A stretch of DNA of 64,000 nt. It comes from JACKFB01 sp041389525. GTDB taxonomy: Bacteria; Myxococcota_A; UBA9042; PHBI01; JACKFB01. Position 1 is the first letter of the stretch. Each line of letters begins with the position of its first letter. Positions 53,521-63,100 of this stretch are shown piece by piece. Made by a program: the position numbers and the translations under genes. The notes below the pieces were generated by a model. The model saw nothing but the letters and a program-made list of their open reading frames with translations. It was not told the origin of the DNA and did no database searches. The stretch lies in contig JAWKRR010000003.1 of assembly GCA_041389525.1 (NCBI GenBank), positions 124,001 to 188,000 on the forward strand, written 5' to 3'.

Positions 53521-56500
53521 CGAGGCGACCGCCACCTGCGGCGCGGGCCTCGACTGCTCCACAGCGAACGGCCTCTGCTACACCTGCGACGACTACGAGG
53601 TCGGCTTCGAGGACGACGCGTTCCCGATCCAGCCTGACGGCAGCCCGACCAAGAACACCGCGTTGAACCTGACCGCCCTGCCCTTCGAGTGGGACGGCGT
53701 CGCCTTCGACGTCTCCGACCACAGCTTCGTCCGAACGCTGACCAGCATGACCAACGACCCGAGCGACTACCGCGCCATCGGTTTCTACGGCCTCAGCAAC
53801 CGGGACGCCTGGCTGACCTTCCCCTACCCGATCTCCTACCTCGCCTTCGACGTCCGGCCATATCTCAACTGGTACGACGCCGGCGCCCTCTTCGAGGTCG
53901 TCGCCGACGGCGTCCAGCTCACCACCTTCGGCCAGAGCACCAGCACCCTCGCGCCCCAGCGCATCGAGGTCACTCCCCCCACGCCCACGACCTTCATCAC
54001 GATCCGTATGATCGGCTCCGCCACCCCCACTTCGCACGCCTTCGGCCTCGACAACCTCGTCTACCTCGGCGCCACCTGCGGCTGCGTCCCCGGCGGCTGT
54101 CCCGACGACGGCGTCGCCTGCACCGTCGACGCCTGCGACACCGCCACCCGCCAATGCGGCGCCGCCACCGCCTGCGACGCCGGCACCTCCTGCTCCGCCA
54201 CCAACGGCCTCTGCTACACCTGCGACGACTACGAGATCGGCTTCGAGGACGACGCGTTCCCGATCCAGCCTGACGGCAGCCCGACCAAGAACACCGCCTT
54301 GAACCTGACCGCCCTGCCCTTCGAGTGGGACGGCGTCGCCTTCGACGTCTCCGACCACAGCTTCGTGCGAACGCTGACCAGCAAGACCAACGACCCGAGC
54401 GACTATCGCGCCATCGGTTTCCACGGCCTCAGCAACCGGGACGCCTGGCTGACCTTCCCCTACCCGATCTCCTACCTCGCCTTCGACGTCCGGCCATATC
54501 TCAACTGGTACGACGCCGGCGCCCTCTTCGAGGTCGTCGCCGACGGCGTCCAGCTCACCACCTTCGGCCAGAGCACCAGCACCCTCGCGCCCCAGCGCAT
54601 CGAGGTCACTCCCCCCACGCCCACGACCTTCATCACGATCCGTATGATCGGCTCCGACACCGGCACTTCGCACGCCTTCGGTCTCGACAACCTCGTCTAC
54701 CTCGGCGCCACCTGCGGCTGCGTCCCCGGCGACTGCCCCGACGACGGCATCGCCTGCACCGTCGACGCCTGCGACACCGCCACCCGCCAATGCGGCGTCG
54801 CCACCACCTGCGACGCCGGCGCCTCCTGCTCCGCCACCAGCGGCCTCTGCTACAGCTGCGACGACACGTCCATCGGCTTCGAGGACGACGCGTTCCCGAG
54901 CCCCGCGGGCGACTGGACGATGCCGGGCGCCTACAACCTTTACACCGCCCTCCCCTTGGCCTGGGACAGCGTCCTCTTCGACATGTCCGACCACTCCCTC
55001 GTCCGACCCAGCCGCGCGCCGACCGGCGACCCCAACGACTACCGCTTCCTGGCCTTCTCGGGCCTCGACACGCGCCAGTTCTGGATGACCTTCCCCTACC
55101 CGATCGCGGCGCTCTCCTTCGACGTCCGCCAGTATCTCAACTGGTACGACGCCACCACGCGCTACGAGCTGGTCGCGGACGGCGAGGTGGTGCTCACCTT
55201 CGCCCAGGCCCCCACCGTCTCCGGGAAGGTCCACCACGCGGTCACCTTCCCTAGCCCGGCGAGCCTCGTCGTCATTCGCAAGGTCGCCGGTGGCAGCCTC
55301 GGCAGCGGCATGGGCATCGACAACCTCGTCTACACCGGCGCCACCTGTGGCTGTGTCCCCGGGAGCTGCCCTGACGACGGCGATGGCGACGCGTGCACGG
55401 CCAGGGCCTGCGACCTCGCGACCGGAGACTGCGCGGCCGCCTCCACCGCGGTGAGCTGCGATGACGCCAACGCCTGCACGGCAGACAGCTGCGACGCCGT
55501 CACCGGCTGCAAGCACGCCGACACTTGCGACGACGGCAACGGCTGCACTGTCGACTCCTGTGACCCCGTCAACGGTTGCATCCAGACCCCCTCAGCCCTC
55601 GGCGCCAGCTGCGACGACGACAACCCCTGCACGACCGCGTCCTCGTGCGTGGCGCCCAAGCGCAGCGCGTCGTCCTGCGCCCAGTTGAGCTGGCCCAACG
55701 CCCCCGACTTCGGCTCGCCAACGGTCTGCGGCGAGTCGGACAAAGCCCCGCTCGCGGGCTGCTCAGGCCCGGTGACCTACGCTCAGGCCGCCGCCTTCTG
55801 CGAGGGCGCGGGGGCCCGCCTGTGCACCGCGACCGAGCTCGCCGCCAACGAGACGCGCGGCACAGGTTGCATCTACGACAAGTACGCCGTCTGGTCGTCC
55901 ACGGCCTGCGACGGCGGCCACTGGAGCGCTCCGGGCGGCGACCAGTTCTTGGGGACAGACGACGCGCCCGGGATCCCTCACGTCTGCACCGCCGATTCCG
56001 CCGTCCGGGTGGCCCGCTGCTGCGCCGACGTCGACCCCACGAGCACGACACCGATCTGCGAGCCCGCCCCCGACAGCCACTGCGCGAACGGGACCTGCGC
56101 GACCGGGGTCTGCTACCTCGACGGCGGCTGCCAGGACGCCGCCGTGGACGCGAGCTGCGGGACGCGCCGGGCAGACTCGGTGGGATGCGCGGTGTCGGCG
56201 GCGTGCGAGGGCTGCGTGTGTGCCAAGGACGGCCTGTGCTGCACGGGGGCGTGGGACAGCGACTGCGCCGAATGCGCCGCTGGGACGGGGACCGGTCGCG
56301 ACGGTTCATGCGAGGACACGGTCTGCGCTGATGTGTGCGGCGCGGGCGTGACAGCCTGCGACTCCGGTGACCCCTGCGAGGCGACCGGGGTGTGCCTCGG
56401 CGGCGCCTGCACGGCCGGCTACGCGTGCGACGATGGCGACCCGTGCACGGTGGACACCTGCACCGAGAGCGGCTGCGCCCACGCCGGCACTCTGGCCGAC

Positions 56501-57379
56501 TGTGACGGGGATGAGTGCACGATTGAGGCCTGCACGGTGGCCTGCGACAACGGCGGCGAGCAGGTCGGCGCTGGCTGCTTCTCGGTCGTGGCCCAGTTCG
56601 CGACGAGGACGGCGGCGGCCGACGCCTGCGCGGCCCTGGGCGGCAGCTTGGCGCGCATCGACAACCAGGCGACCAACGACGCCCTGCACGACATGGCGCT
56701 CGCCACGTGCGGCCTGGGCGCCGCGACCTGGATCGGCCTCTCCGATGCCGAGCTCGAGGGGCTCTACCGTTGGCCGGACGGCGCCATCGCGTCGTTCACG
56801 AACTGGAGGCTCGGCCAGCCCGACAACGGCTCCAACGGGGCCGGGCAGGACTTCGTGCGCATGATATCGCTGGGCTATTGGGAGGACACGGGCGGCGGGA
56901 CGAGCGCCTGCTTCGCGTGCCAGTTCCCAGCGTCCACGACCTGCTCGACGGGCTGGACCGGCTCCACATGCTGCCCCTACAGCGGGGGGGGCGGCGCCCC
57001 GGGCTGCGACGACACCGCCTGCCAGGACTGCGTCTGCGCCCACGACCCCTATTGCTGTGACGTCAATTGGGACAAAGCCTGCCGTGAATGCGCCGACGGC
57101 GGGCCCGGCAAAGCCGGCGCGTGCTTGGGGAGCAGCTGCGGCGAGCTCTGCGGCTGCACTCCGACCTACGCGACCGTGGAGGCGGACTGCTGCTTGAGCG
57201 CAGGGACGGCCGGGTGCGGCAACCCTGTGTGCGCGGACTGCGTGTGCGACATGGATCCCTACTGCTGCATCACCAGCTGGGACAGCGCATGCACCGCCTG
57301 CGCAGAGGGGACCAAGGCCAGCTGCGGCGCCACATGCGTGGAGGCGTGCAGCTGCGACAAGACGAGCTGCTTTGAGTAG
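52934..57379 (+). CDS. Intact C-terminal reading frame of the broken Cys-rich lipoprotein gene
   Basis: After the last frame change the frame stays open for about 1480 codons to the TAG at 57377. It covers about 12 Cys-rich units (to about 53520), three beta-rich modules of about 200 residues (53579 on) and more Cys units. A lectin-like C-terminal third follows. The C-type-lectin domain (56570-56910) has GCFSVVAQFATRTAAADAC, ATWIGLSDAELEGLYRWPDG and FTNWRLGQPDNG. Short knots of the form CVCAHDPYCCDVNWDKAC occur three times near the end. It has no signal peptide of its own, so alone it would not be exported. The listed start is only the first possible start in frame, not a likely real one. Confidence 0.7.
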   Translation: MRRRLGCTHGATDCDDANACRRRDPTAGAPDPTDCDDGNACTDDACDVASGCTHGATDCDDANACTDDACDPTSGCAHHPTDCDDGDACTADLCDVATGCDYFESACEDGSACTIAGCNPVTGCFFDAVNCDDGNACTDDGCDVAAGCTHDAIDCDDSSICTADTCVPAAGCVFTDVVCDDGLACTADSCDDLAGCEATATCGAGLDCSTANGLCYTCDDYEVGFEDDAFPIQPDGSPTKNTALNLTALPFEWDGVAFDVSDHSFVRTLTSMTNDPSDYRAIGFYGLSNRDAWLTFPYPISYLAFDVRPYLNWYDAGALFEVVADGVQLTTFGQSTSTLAPQRIEVTPPTPTTFITIRMIGSATPTSHAFGLDNLVYLGATCGCVPGGCPDDGVACTVDACDTATRQCGAATACDAGTSCSATNGLCYTCDDYEIGFEDDAFPIQPDGSPTKNTALNLTALPFEWDGVAFDVSDHSFVRTLTSKTNDPSDYRAIGFHGLSNRDAWLTFPYPISYLAFDVRPYLNWYDAGALFEVVADGVQLTTFGQSTSTLAPQRIEVTPPTPTTFITIRMIGSDTGTSHAFGLDNLVYLGATCGCVPGDCPDDGIACTVDACDTATRQCGVATTCDAGASCSATSGLCYSCDDTSIGFEDDAFPSPAGDWTMPGAYNLYTALPLAWDSVLFDMSDHSLVRPSRAPTGDPNDYRFLAFSGLDTRQFWMTFPYPIAALSFDVRQYLNWYDATTRYELVADGEVVLTFAQAPTVSGKVHHAVTFPSPASLVVIRKVAGGSLGSGMGIDNLVYTGATCGCVPGSCPDDGDGDACTARACDLATGDCAAASTAVSCDDANACTADSCDAVTGCKHADTCDDGNGCTVDSCDPVNGCIQTPSALGASCDDDNPCTTASSCVAPKRSASSCAQLSWPNAPDFGSPTVCGESDKAPLAGCSGPVTYAQAAAFCEGAGARLCTATELAANETRGTGCIYDKYAVWSSTACDGGHWSAPGGDQFLGTDDAPGIPHVCTADSAVRVARCCADVDPTSTTPICEPAPDSHCANGTCATGVCYLDGGCQDAAVDASCGTRRADSVGCAVSAACEGCVCAKDGLCCTGAWDSDCAECAAGTGTGRDGSCEDTVCADVCGAGVTACDSGDPCEATGVCLGGACTAGYACDDGDPCTVDTCTESGCAHAGTLADCDGDECTIEACTVACDNGGEQVGAGCFSVVAQFATRTAAADACAALGGSLARIDNQATNDALHDMALATCGLGAATWIGLSDAELEGLYRWPDGAIASFTNWRLGQPDNGSNGAGQDFVRMISLGYWEDTGGGTSACFACQFPASTTCSTGWTGSTCCPYSGGGGAPGCDDTACQDCVCAHDPYCCDVNWDKACRECADGGPGKAGACLGSSCGELCGCTPTYATVEADCCLSAGTAGCGNPVCADCVCDMDPYCCITSWDSACTACAEGTKASCGATCVEACSCDKTSCFE
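53579..55380 (+). repeat. 636-bp tandem module repeated three times
   Basis: The units begin TACACCTGCGACGACTACGA at 53579 and 54215, and a diverged TACAGCTGCGACGAC at 54851; the period is exactly 636 bases in both steps. The first two are nearly identical in DNA and protein. The third keeps only the framework (GFEDDAFP, DVRQYLNWYDA, GIDNLVYTGATCGCVPG). Each encodes a beta-sandwich-like domain ending in 'fglDNLVYlGATCGCVPG', then a Cys unit. The sequence shows a recent duplication on top of an older one. Confidence 0.9.
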
Positions 57380-57499
57380 GCCGCATTGCGATCGCCGCGG
57401 GCACCCCTGCGCCGCTGGATGCCTGTGCGTCTGCGCTCTAGAAGCGGGCTTCGCCACCGAGCTCAAGGCCGGGGCGGAGACCGGGGTTGGCACTGCTCC

Positions 57500-57736
57500 C
57501 TAGAAGCAGGCCAGCACAGCGGCGCACGTGCCCGCCGCGTCGACGCAGTTCAGCGCCGACTGGGTGCCCTTGTCGGCTGCCGCCTCACAGGCGTCGCGCG
57601 CCTGCTGGAAATTCGCGTTGCCCGCACACACCGCTTCGACGTTGTCACACGCGTCTTCGGGCGAACTGTCACACCCCGTCGCGCCAGCGGCCATCAAGAA
57701 CACTCCGACGACAGCGGATGAAAATAGAGTTCTCAT
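57500..57736 (-). CDS. Small Cys-rich lipoprotein
   Basis: This 78-residue protein starts at an ATG with GGAG ten bases upstream. Its signal peptide ends in lipobox AGATGCDSS (Cys about residue 22). The mature part is about 56 residues, acidic and Ala-rich, with five further cysteines (DACDNVEAVCAGN, DACEAA, NCVDAAGTCAAVLAC). It probably forms a small disulphide-bonded domain on the periplasmic or outer surface. I recognise no family. It faces the Cys-rich lipoprotein gene convergently and is divergent from the LysR gene. Confidence 0.75.
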   Translation of the reverse strand: MRTLFSSAVVGVFLMAAGATGCDSSPEDACDNVEAVCAGNANFQQARDACEAAADKGTQSALNCVDAAGTCAAVLACF

Positions 57737-57905
57737 GGAATAATCTCCGTGCAGTGAGTTCCGCCGCGCTCGCTGACGCGCGATGCCACGGCCCGAACGG
57801 GCGCGCGGCGGCGTGGCGGTCGGATCTGCAAACTAGGCTGCGATCGGAAGCGTGTGTTGACCGCGGTCGACCATCGGCTGCGCGGTTCTGGCCATGGGGG
57901 GGCGG

Positions 57906-58805
57906 ATGAATCTCGACGAGTTACGCGCGTTCGTCGCGGTGGTCGAGGGCGGTTCATTCGTCGCGGGAGCCCGGATGCTCAATTGGCCGCGCTCGACGGT
58001 GCGGCGGCGGATCGACGAGCTGGAGGCCCGCACGAACACGTCGCTGCTCGTGCGCGGGCGCGACGGCGCCACGGTGACGCCGGCGGGAAAGATCGTGGCC
58101 GAGCGAAGCCGCGGCATTCTCGAGAACGTCAACGCCATGATGAGCGGGGTACGCGGGCTCGAGGCGCGTCCGGACGGGGCCGTCCGCGTGCTGATGCCGG
58201 CGGGGCTCTCGCCCTACGTCTTCTCGGGTTTGGCGCGCCTGATGCGGGCGACCTTCCCCGATCTCGCCCTCCACGTCCGCAGCGCCGAGGACCCCCTCGC
58301 CCAGGTCCTGGACAGCCTCGACTGCGTCGCCTGCTTGGCGCCGGCGCTGCCCGAGGGCCCGTGGCGCGCCTGGCGGGTCCGCACGCTGCGGGAGCGCCTC
58401 CTCGCCTCCGACGCCTACCTGTCGCGCCACGGCGAGCCGACGACGGTCCAAGACCTCGATTCTCACGCGCTGCTCTGCTGGAAGCCCCCGGGGGCGCTCC
58501 CGATCGGCTTACCACTCGCCGACGGCACCACCCGCGAGGTCCGCCCGGTCCTGGCGTCCAACGACATCGCGTACTTGCGCCAGTGCGCCGAAGACGGCCA
58601 CGGGCTCGTGCTGCTCCCGGACGAGACGCTGCCGCCACCGGCTCAACCCGGCACGCGCCTGCGCCCGGTCCTCGACGCGGAGGTCGGCCGTGACTGGCAG
58701 GTCTGCATCGTCGTGCCGAATCCGGTCGCCGACAAAGACTGGATACAGCCGCTCATCGACGTCTTCTTGAAGCTCCAAGCCACGGTGGGTGCCGGCCATC
58801 CGTGA
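57906..58805 (+). CDS. LysR-family transcriptional regulator
   Basis: This 299-residue protein has the N-terminal LysR winged helix (1-62), MNLDELRAFVAVVEGGSFVAGARMLNWPRSTVRRRIDELEART. The co-inducer-binding domain follows (about 90-295), with GAVRVLMPAGLSPYVFSGLARLMRATFPDLALHV and RQCAEDGHGLVLLPDETL. The ATG at 57906 begins the domain exactly; an ATG at 57894 adds four residues. LysR regulators often control a divergent neighbour. Here that is the small lipoprotein gene, 169 bases away; no palindromic T-N11-A operator was clear by eye. The target and inducer are unknown. Confidence 0.92.
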   Translation: MNLDELRAFVAVVEGGSFVAGARMLNWPRSTVRRRIDELEARTNTSLLVRGRDGATVTPAGKIVAERSRGILENVNAMMSGVRGLEARPDGAVRVLMPAGLSPYVFSGLARLMRATFPDLALHVRSAEDPLAQVLDSLDCVACLAPALPEGPWRAWRVRTLRERLLASDAYLSRHGEPTTVQDLDSHALLCWKPPGALPIGLPLADGTTREVRPVLASNDIAYLRQCAEDGHGLVLLPDETLPPPAQPGTRLRPVLDAEVGRDWQVCIVVPNPVADKDWIQPLIDVFLKLQATVGAGHP

Positions 58806-58871
58806 CGACGGGCCTCCGGGGCCCCGGCGGCGGCCTCGCTCGCCTGGGTCTCCCGCTCACGGGTCCGGCTG

Positions 58872-59006
58872 GCCGAGCGCCAGCGCAGCGTGGAGAGCTC
58901 TGATGCGGGGCGTCAGGCCCTGGTCACAGCGCTGGACGTAGCGACCGATCTCGGGCTGCAAGACTCGGCCGCCCGGATTCGGCAGCGTCTCGACGCGCTG
59001 GCGTAG
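58872..59006 (+). pseudogene. Orphan 3' remnant of a kinase-AAA-TPR paralogue
   Basis: In frame to TAG 59004-59006 this encodes RQALVTALDVATDLGLQDSAARIRQRLDALA after SVESSDAG. The C-terminus of the kinase gene at 49615-49737 reads RQALVTALDVATDLGLQDEAARIRQRLDPGA after SVERPDAA. DNA identity over the last 95 bases is high, including the TAG. Nothing upstream of about 58870 continues the match; the LysR gene ends at 58805. It is a broken duplicate, or the residue of a deletion that joined two loci. Confidence 0.85.
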
Positions 59007-60181
59007 AGCAGCAAGCCCAGCAGGGCCGCCAGCAAGCCGACCGGGGAGGAGGCGGCGACGCAGCCGCTGCCGCCGCTCGGGGTGGGGGCGTCCTCGGCTG
59101 CGGCGTCAGGGACCGGCGCGTACAGGCCGAGGGACTCGCGGAAGGTGGCGACCTCGGCGGCGCAGCGCTGCGAGACCAGGGTGGTGCAGAGCGGCGGGTG
59201 GCCGACCTCCGCCGGTGCCACCATGCTGACGGACCACGTCTCGCCGAGATCACCGGAGCTACTGACCAGCGGATCACCCGGCGCTGACGCGACGTGGGCG
59301 GCCCAGAGGCGGGGGCCGCGGGCGGCCAGCGCGGAGGTGGGCAGCGGCGTGACCTCCCGCGTGGCGCCGTCCGGCGCCAGGCGGACCAGGCCGGCCTCTG
59401 GTGACGCCACCCAGAGCGCGCCGTCCGAGGTCGCCAGCGCGGCCTTGGGCGCTCCCGGGACCACCAGGCCGGTCGTGGCCCAGGTCCCATCGACAGCGAG
59501 CCGCACCAGGGCGTCGCCTTGCCAGAACCACAGCCGGTCCGCGGACGCAGCCGCCGCCTCCAAGCCCGCGGTGCCGCCCGCGGGTCCGCCGCCGAGACTG
59601 ACCGCCGCCGCCTTCAGGCCGCGGTCTTCACTGCGCCACACGCCCAGGTCGCCGCCTTGTCGGTCGCGGGTCACCGCCCAGACCACGTCGCCTTCGCCCA
59701 GCAGCGCGAGGACGCCGGCGTCGGCGAAGGAGAGCTCGCCAGCTTGGGTGGTCGTGATGCCGCCGTCCGTGCTCAGGGCGACGCTGGAAGGCGAGACGCC
59801 GTCGTCGGTGGCGATCAGGACGTCGAGGGCGCCGGCCACCGGCGCGTACAGGCCGGTGACGGCACGCTTCTCGGCCGCGCCGTCGGTGGACTCGAAGCGG
59901 CAGCCCTCGTCGTTGGTGTTCCAAGGCCCCGCCGGCCCGCCGACCAACAGGCGTCGACCCGCGGTCGCCAGGGCGTATGTCGCGGTGTCGAAGCGCTGCC
60001 AGCAGGTGAGCCAGGGCGCGCCCCCGTCGCCGCGGGTCAAGAGGCCGTATGGCAAGAGCAACGCCGCGGGGACCGGGTCTAAGTCCACCAGGAGCGCCCG
60101 CGGGGTCAGGGCCGCAGACGCCGGCGGCGAGGCGAGCGCCAAGGCGCTGGCGACCAGGAAAAACCTGAGTGTTCGGGTCAC
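58913..60181 (-). CDS. Secreted propeller-like protein with MYXO-CTERM-like tail
   Basis: This 422-residue protein starts with GTG overlapping the AddA-type stop (GTGA). It has a signal peptide (about 1-23, PPASAAL). The body has repeated blade-like segments with Trp and Gly, for example GDVVWAVTRDRQGGDLGVWRSEDRGL and GALWVASPEAGLVRLAPDG, as in BNR/sialidase-type propellers. A Cys is followed by a hydrophobic stretch, GCVAASSPVGLLAALLGLLLYASASRRCR, which fits a MYXO-CTERM tail. About 22 further residues (RIRAAESCSPRSVATSS...) are odd for this signal. They are encoded antisense to the kinase remnant at 58872-59006, so the original end was probably altered. Confidence 0.75.
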   Translation of the reverse strand: MTRTLRFFLVASALALASPPASAALTPRALLVDLDPVPAALLLPYGLLTRGDGGAPWLTCWQRFDTATYALATAGRRLLVGGPAGPWNTNDEGCRFESTDGAAEKRAVTGLYAPVAGALDVLIATDDGVSPSSVALSTDGGITTTQAGELSFADAGVLALLGEGDVVWAVTRDRQGGDLGVWRSEDRGLKAAAVSLGGGPAGGTAGLEAAAASADRLWFWQGDALVRLAVDGTWATTGLVVPGAPKAALATSDGALWVASPEAGLVRLAPDGATREVTPLPTSALAARGPRLWAAHVASAPGDPLVSSSGDLGETWSVSMVAPAEVGHPPLCTTLVSQRCAAEVATFRESLGLYAPVPDAAAEDAPTPSGGSGCVAASSPVGLLAALLGLLLYASASRRCRIRAAESCSPRSVATSSAVTRA

Positions 60182-63100
60182 GATGTCGGGCTCCGCGCCA
60201 CGGGGCAGAAGGGCTGCATGCGGCAGCCGTCGCAGGCCGCGTGGTTGGGCGGCAGGACGCCGGGCCGGTGCAGCTCAGCCAGCACACGGTCCACAGTGCG
60301 GGTCGCGGTGTCGAGTTCGTAGTCGGCGACCACCACCTCGCCGGGGTCCACGAAGGCCAGGCGCCCGCGCACCAGCGGGTGCAGCCGCGGCCCCAGGGCC
60401 TCGCCCAGCAGCCAGGCGTAGGCGGCGATCTGAAAGCGGTAGGCCTCCAGATAGCCGGCGTGGCGGCCACCCGGCCCGGGATAGCCGGTCAGGCCCGTCT
60501 TGAAGTCGACGACCAGCGCGTCCAGCCGCCCGTCGGCACGCGGCGTCAGGGTCACGCGGTCGATGGAGCCCGTGAGCACCACGCCCTCGCGTACACCCTC
60601 GAGCGGCAGCTCAACCAAGGCGCGAGCGCCGGGCGCGAAGGCCGCTGCGAGCGCGGGATGACGCATCAGCCCGAGCAGGCGGGCGCGCAGGGGCTCCCCC
60701 TCGTCGGACAGCGACGGCGGCAGCGCGACCTCGCGGGGGTCCGCCGCGCTGGCCACCAGCTCGAACCAGCGGTGGATCGCCGTCCCGCGGTCGCTCGAGG
60801 AGGGGCCGGCGGCCGACTGGGGCGTGGGCGGCGGGTCGGGGTAGACGTCGGGGCGGATGGGGCGCGGCCAAGGCGCCACCGGGGCCTGGGCGTAGTAGGC
60901 CGGGCAGAAGGCGAGGCTGGCGAGGCGGGTGACCGACCAGGTCGCCGGGCCCAGCAGCGACGCCTCGGGCGGGATCGGCTGGCGCGCAAGGGGCTCGGCG
61001 CCGGGGTCCGGCGTCTCGAGCAGCGCCGGGTTCATGGGCCACACCTCGACGGGGAGTGAGCTCCCGTCTGGTAAATCGAGGGTCGCGGGACCGGAACGCC
61101 CGAGATCGAGGCCGGCCAAGAGCGGCATGATGGCGCGGGTCGCGTCGTCGGCCCCCTCGTCCCCTCCAAGCGGCAGGGGGAGCACGAGGTGATCCTCGGC
61201 GCGGGTCAGCGCCACGTAGAGCAGGCGCAGCTGCTCTGCGCGCTCGCGGGCGCGCTCCAGGGTCTTGATGAAGGTCTTGGCCACCGTGTCGGCGCTTCGG
61301 GGCAGGTCGGGCACCGACAGACCGACCACGGGGCGGCCGGAGACCTGAATCACCTCGGCCGTGCGGCGCGGGGACACGAAGGCCTCGGCGAGCTGGGGCA
61401 CCACGACGACCGGGAACTCGAGGCCCTTGGACGCGTGGACGGTCAGGGCGCGGACGACGACGCCGCGGCCGGGCGGGTCGGGCACGCGGCGGTCGCGGTC
61501 GGACGCGGTCAGGGCCTCGAACCAGGCGATGATCTCGGCCGGGCCCAGGCCGCGGGTCTCGAGATCGCTGGTGATATCTAGCAGTTTGTCGAACTGGCGC
61601 GAGGCGACGCCGGCGGCCTCGATGACCTGGCGGGCGCGGGTCGACAGCGGCGCGGCACTCCGGGCGCCGGACAGCAGGGAGCGCGTGGCGGCGGCGGCCG
61701 CTTTTGGCGCCCCGGAGTCCGCGGCGCGGGCGAGGGCTGCGAGCAGCCCGTCGGGTTGTAGGGCGAGGCTCGCGAGCTCGGGCGCCGGCATGTCGACGAG
61801 CGGTCCGCGCAGCACCGCCGCCAGCGCGCCCTCGTGGCTCGGCAGCGCCAGCGCTCTCAGCAGCGCCAAGCCCGCGGCGGTGGCCGCGTCGGTGGTGAAG
61901 GTCCCGCCGGCCTCGACCGCGACCGGGATGTCGCGGGCGGAGATGGCGTCGGCGTAGGCCCGGCGCTCGCCGCGGACCGCGCGCAGCAGGACGCCCACCT
62001 CGACGCGGCGCTCGCTGAGCCGCGCCATCACGCGGGCGACCGCCTCCGAGGTCACGGCGGCGTCGGCCCGGCGCTGAGCGCCCGCGGACAGCGGCTCGCC
62101 CGCGTCGTCCGTCGCTTGCCAGGGCACGAGGATCAGCGGCGGCAGCGCGGCCTGCGGGTCGTCGGGCCGCATCGGCACCAGGCGCTGCATCGGCGCCTCC
62201 CAGGGCGCGTCGGGCGAGGTCTGGGCGGGGAAGAGGCGATCGAAGAGCGCGTTGACGAAGCCCATGACGTGGGCGGTGCTGCGCCGGTTGACGGTCAGGG
62301 CGCTGACCCCGCCCGGCACCGAGGCGCCGACGGCGTTGAAGACCGCCACGTCCGCGCCCCGAAAGCGGTAGATCGACTGCTTGGCGTCCCCCACGGCGAA
62401 GACCCGCTCGAGATCGGCGCCCGCGACGCCGCGCAGGATCGTGACCTGCCGCGCCGAGGTGTCCTGGAACTCGTCGACCAAGACCTCGTCAAATAGCCAG
62501 TCGCCGTCGTGCTCTGCGGCGGATTCGAGGGCCTCAATGGCGGCCGACTCGAGATCGTCGAAGTCCAGCACACCGCGCGACTGCTTGGCGCGCCCGAAGC
62601 GCTCGGCGGCGTCCAGGGAGAGGCGCGCCATGTCGCGGGTCCACGCGTGCTCCGCCGACAGCACCTCGTCGTCGAGCGCCTTGCCCAGGGGCGCGGCGAC
62701 GCTGCGCAGGCGCTCGATGGCGGCCGAGAAGCGCAGCAGCCGCTCGCCGTCTTCGGGGCTCAGCTTGGCGAGGCGGGTCTCGGTGGCGCCGAAGGCGCTC
62801 AGGCCCTCGCCGGCCAGCAGGGCGGAGCCCTCGCCGCGCACCCAGCGGACGGCCGTCTCGAGCGCCGCCTCGAAGGGCTTCGGGCCAGCCGCTGCCAAGA
62901 TCGCCCGGTGGAGGACGGCCTCTTCGACCGCCTCAGCGACCGCCGGTTCCCGGGCGACGGCGTGGAGCAAGTCCACGGCCCGCGCCGTGGCCTCGGCGCG
63001 GTGCTCGGCGAGGGATTGCAGAGACAACCGCTCGAGATCTGCGCGCTCCAAATTCCGGCACAGGCTGCGCACCGTGTCCCGGATGGGCGCGACCTGGCGC

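Larger units (their letters stand above)
50758..57379 (+). pseudogene. Giant Cys-rich repeat lipoprotein gene, broken by several indels in its repeats
   Basis: Read as one gene, this would encode about 2200 residues. The N-terminus (ATG 50758; lipobox VLALAGCPS, Cys about residue 19) leads to an Asp/Gly/Ala repeat region. An array of about 30 Cys-rich units follows, then three beta modules, a further Cys-rich part and a C-type-lectin domain. The frame changes near 51134 (apparent extra C), near 52210 (TGA at 52217-52219), near 52300, around 52535-52575 (TGA at 52572) and near 52950 (one G missing in CCTCGGATGC compared with CCTCGGGATGC 144 bases later). Protein similarity runs through each break, so the breaks are either real decay or assembly errors in repeats. 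Predicted location: cell surface. Confidence 0.75.

Noticed and set aside
51476..55516. 1346-codon open frame on the minus strand across the Cys-rich repeats
   Set aside because: It is the reverse frame of the CDDG repeats (repeated Ala/Ser/Val/Gly text) with no signal peptide or domain of its own.
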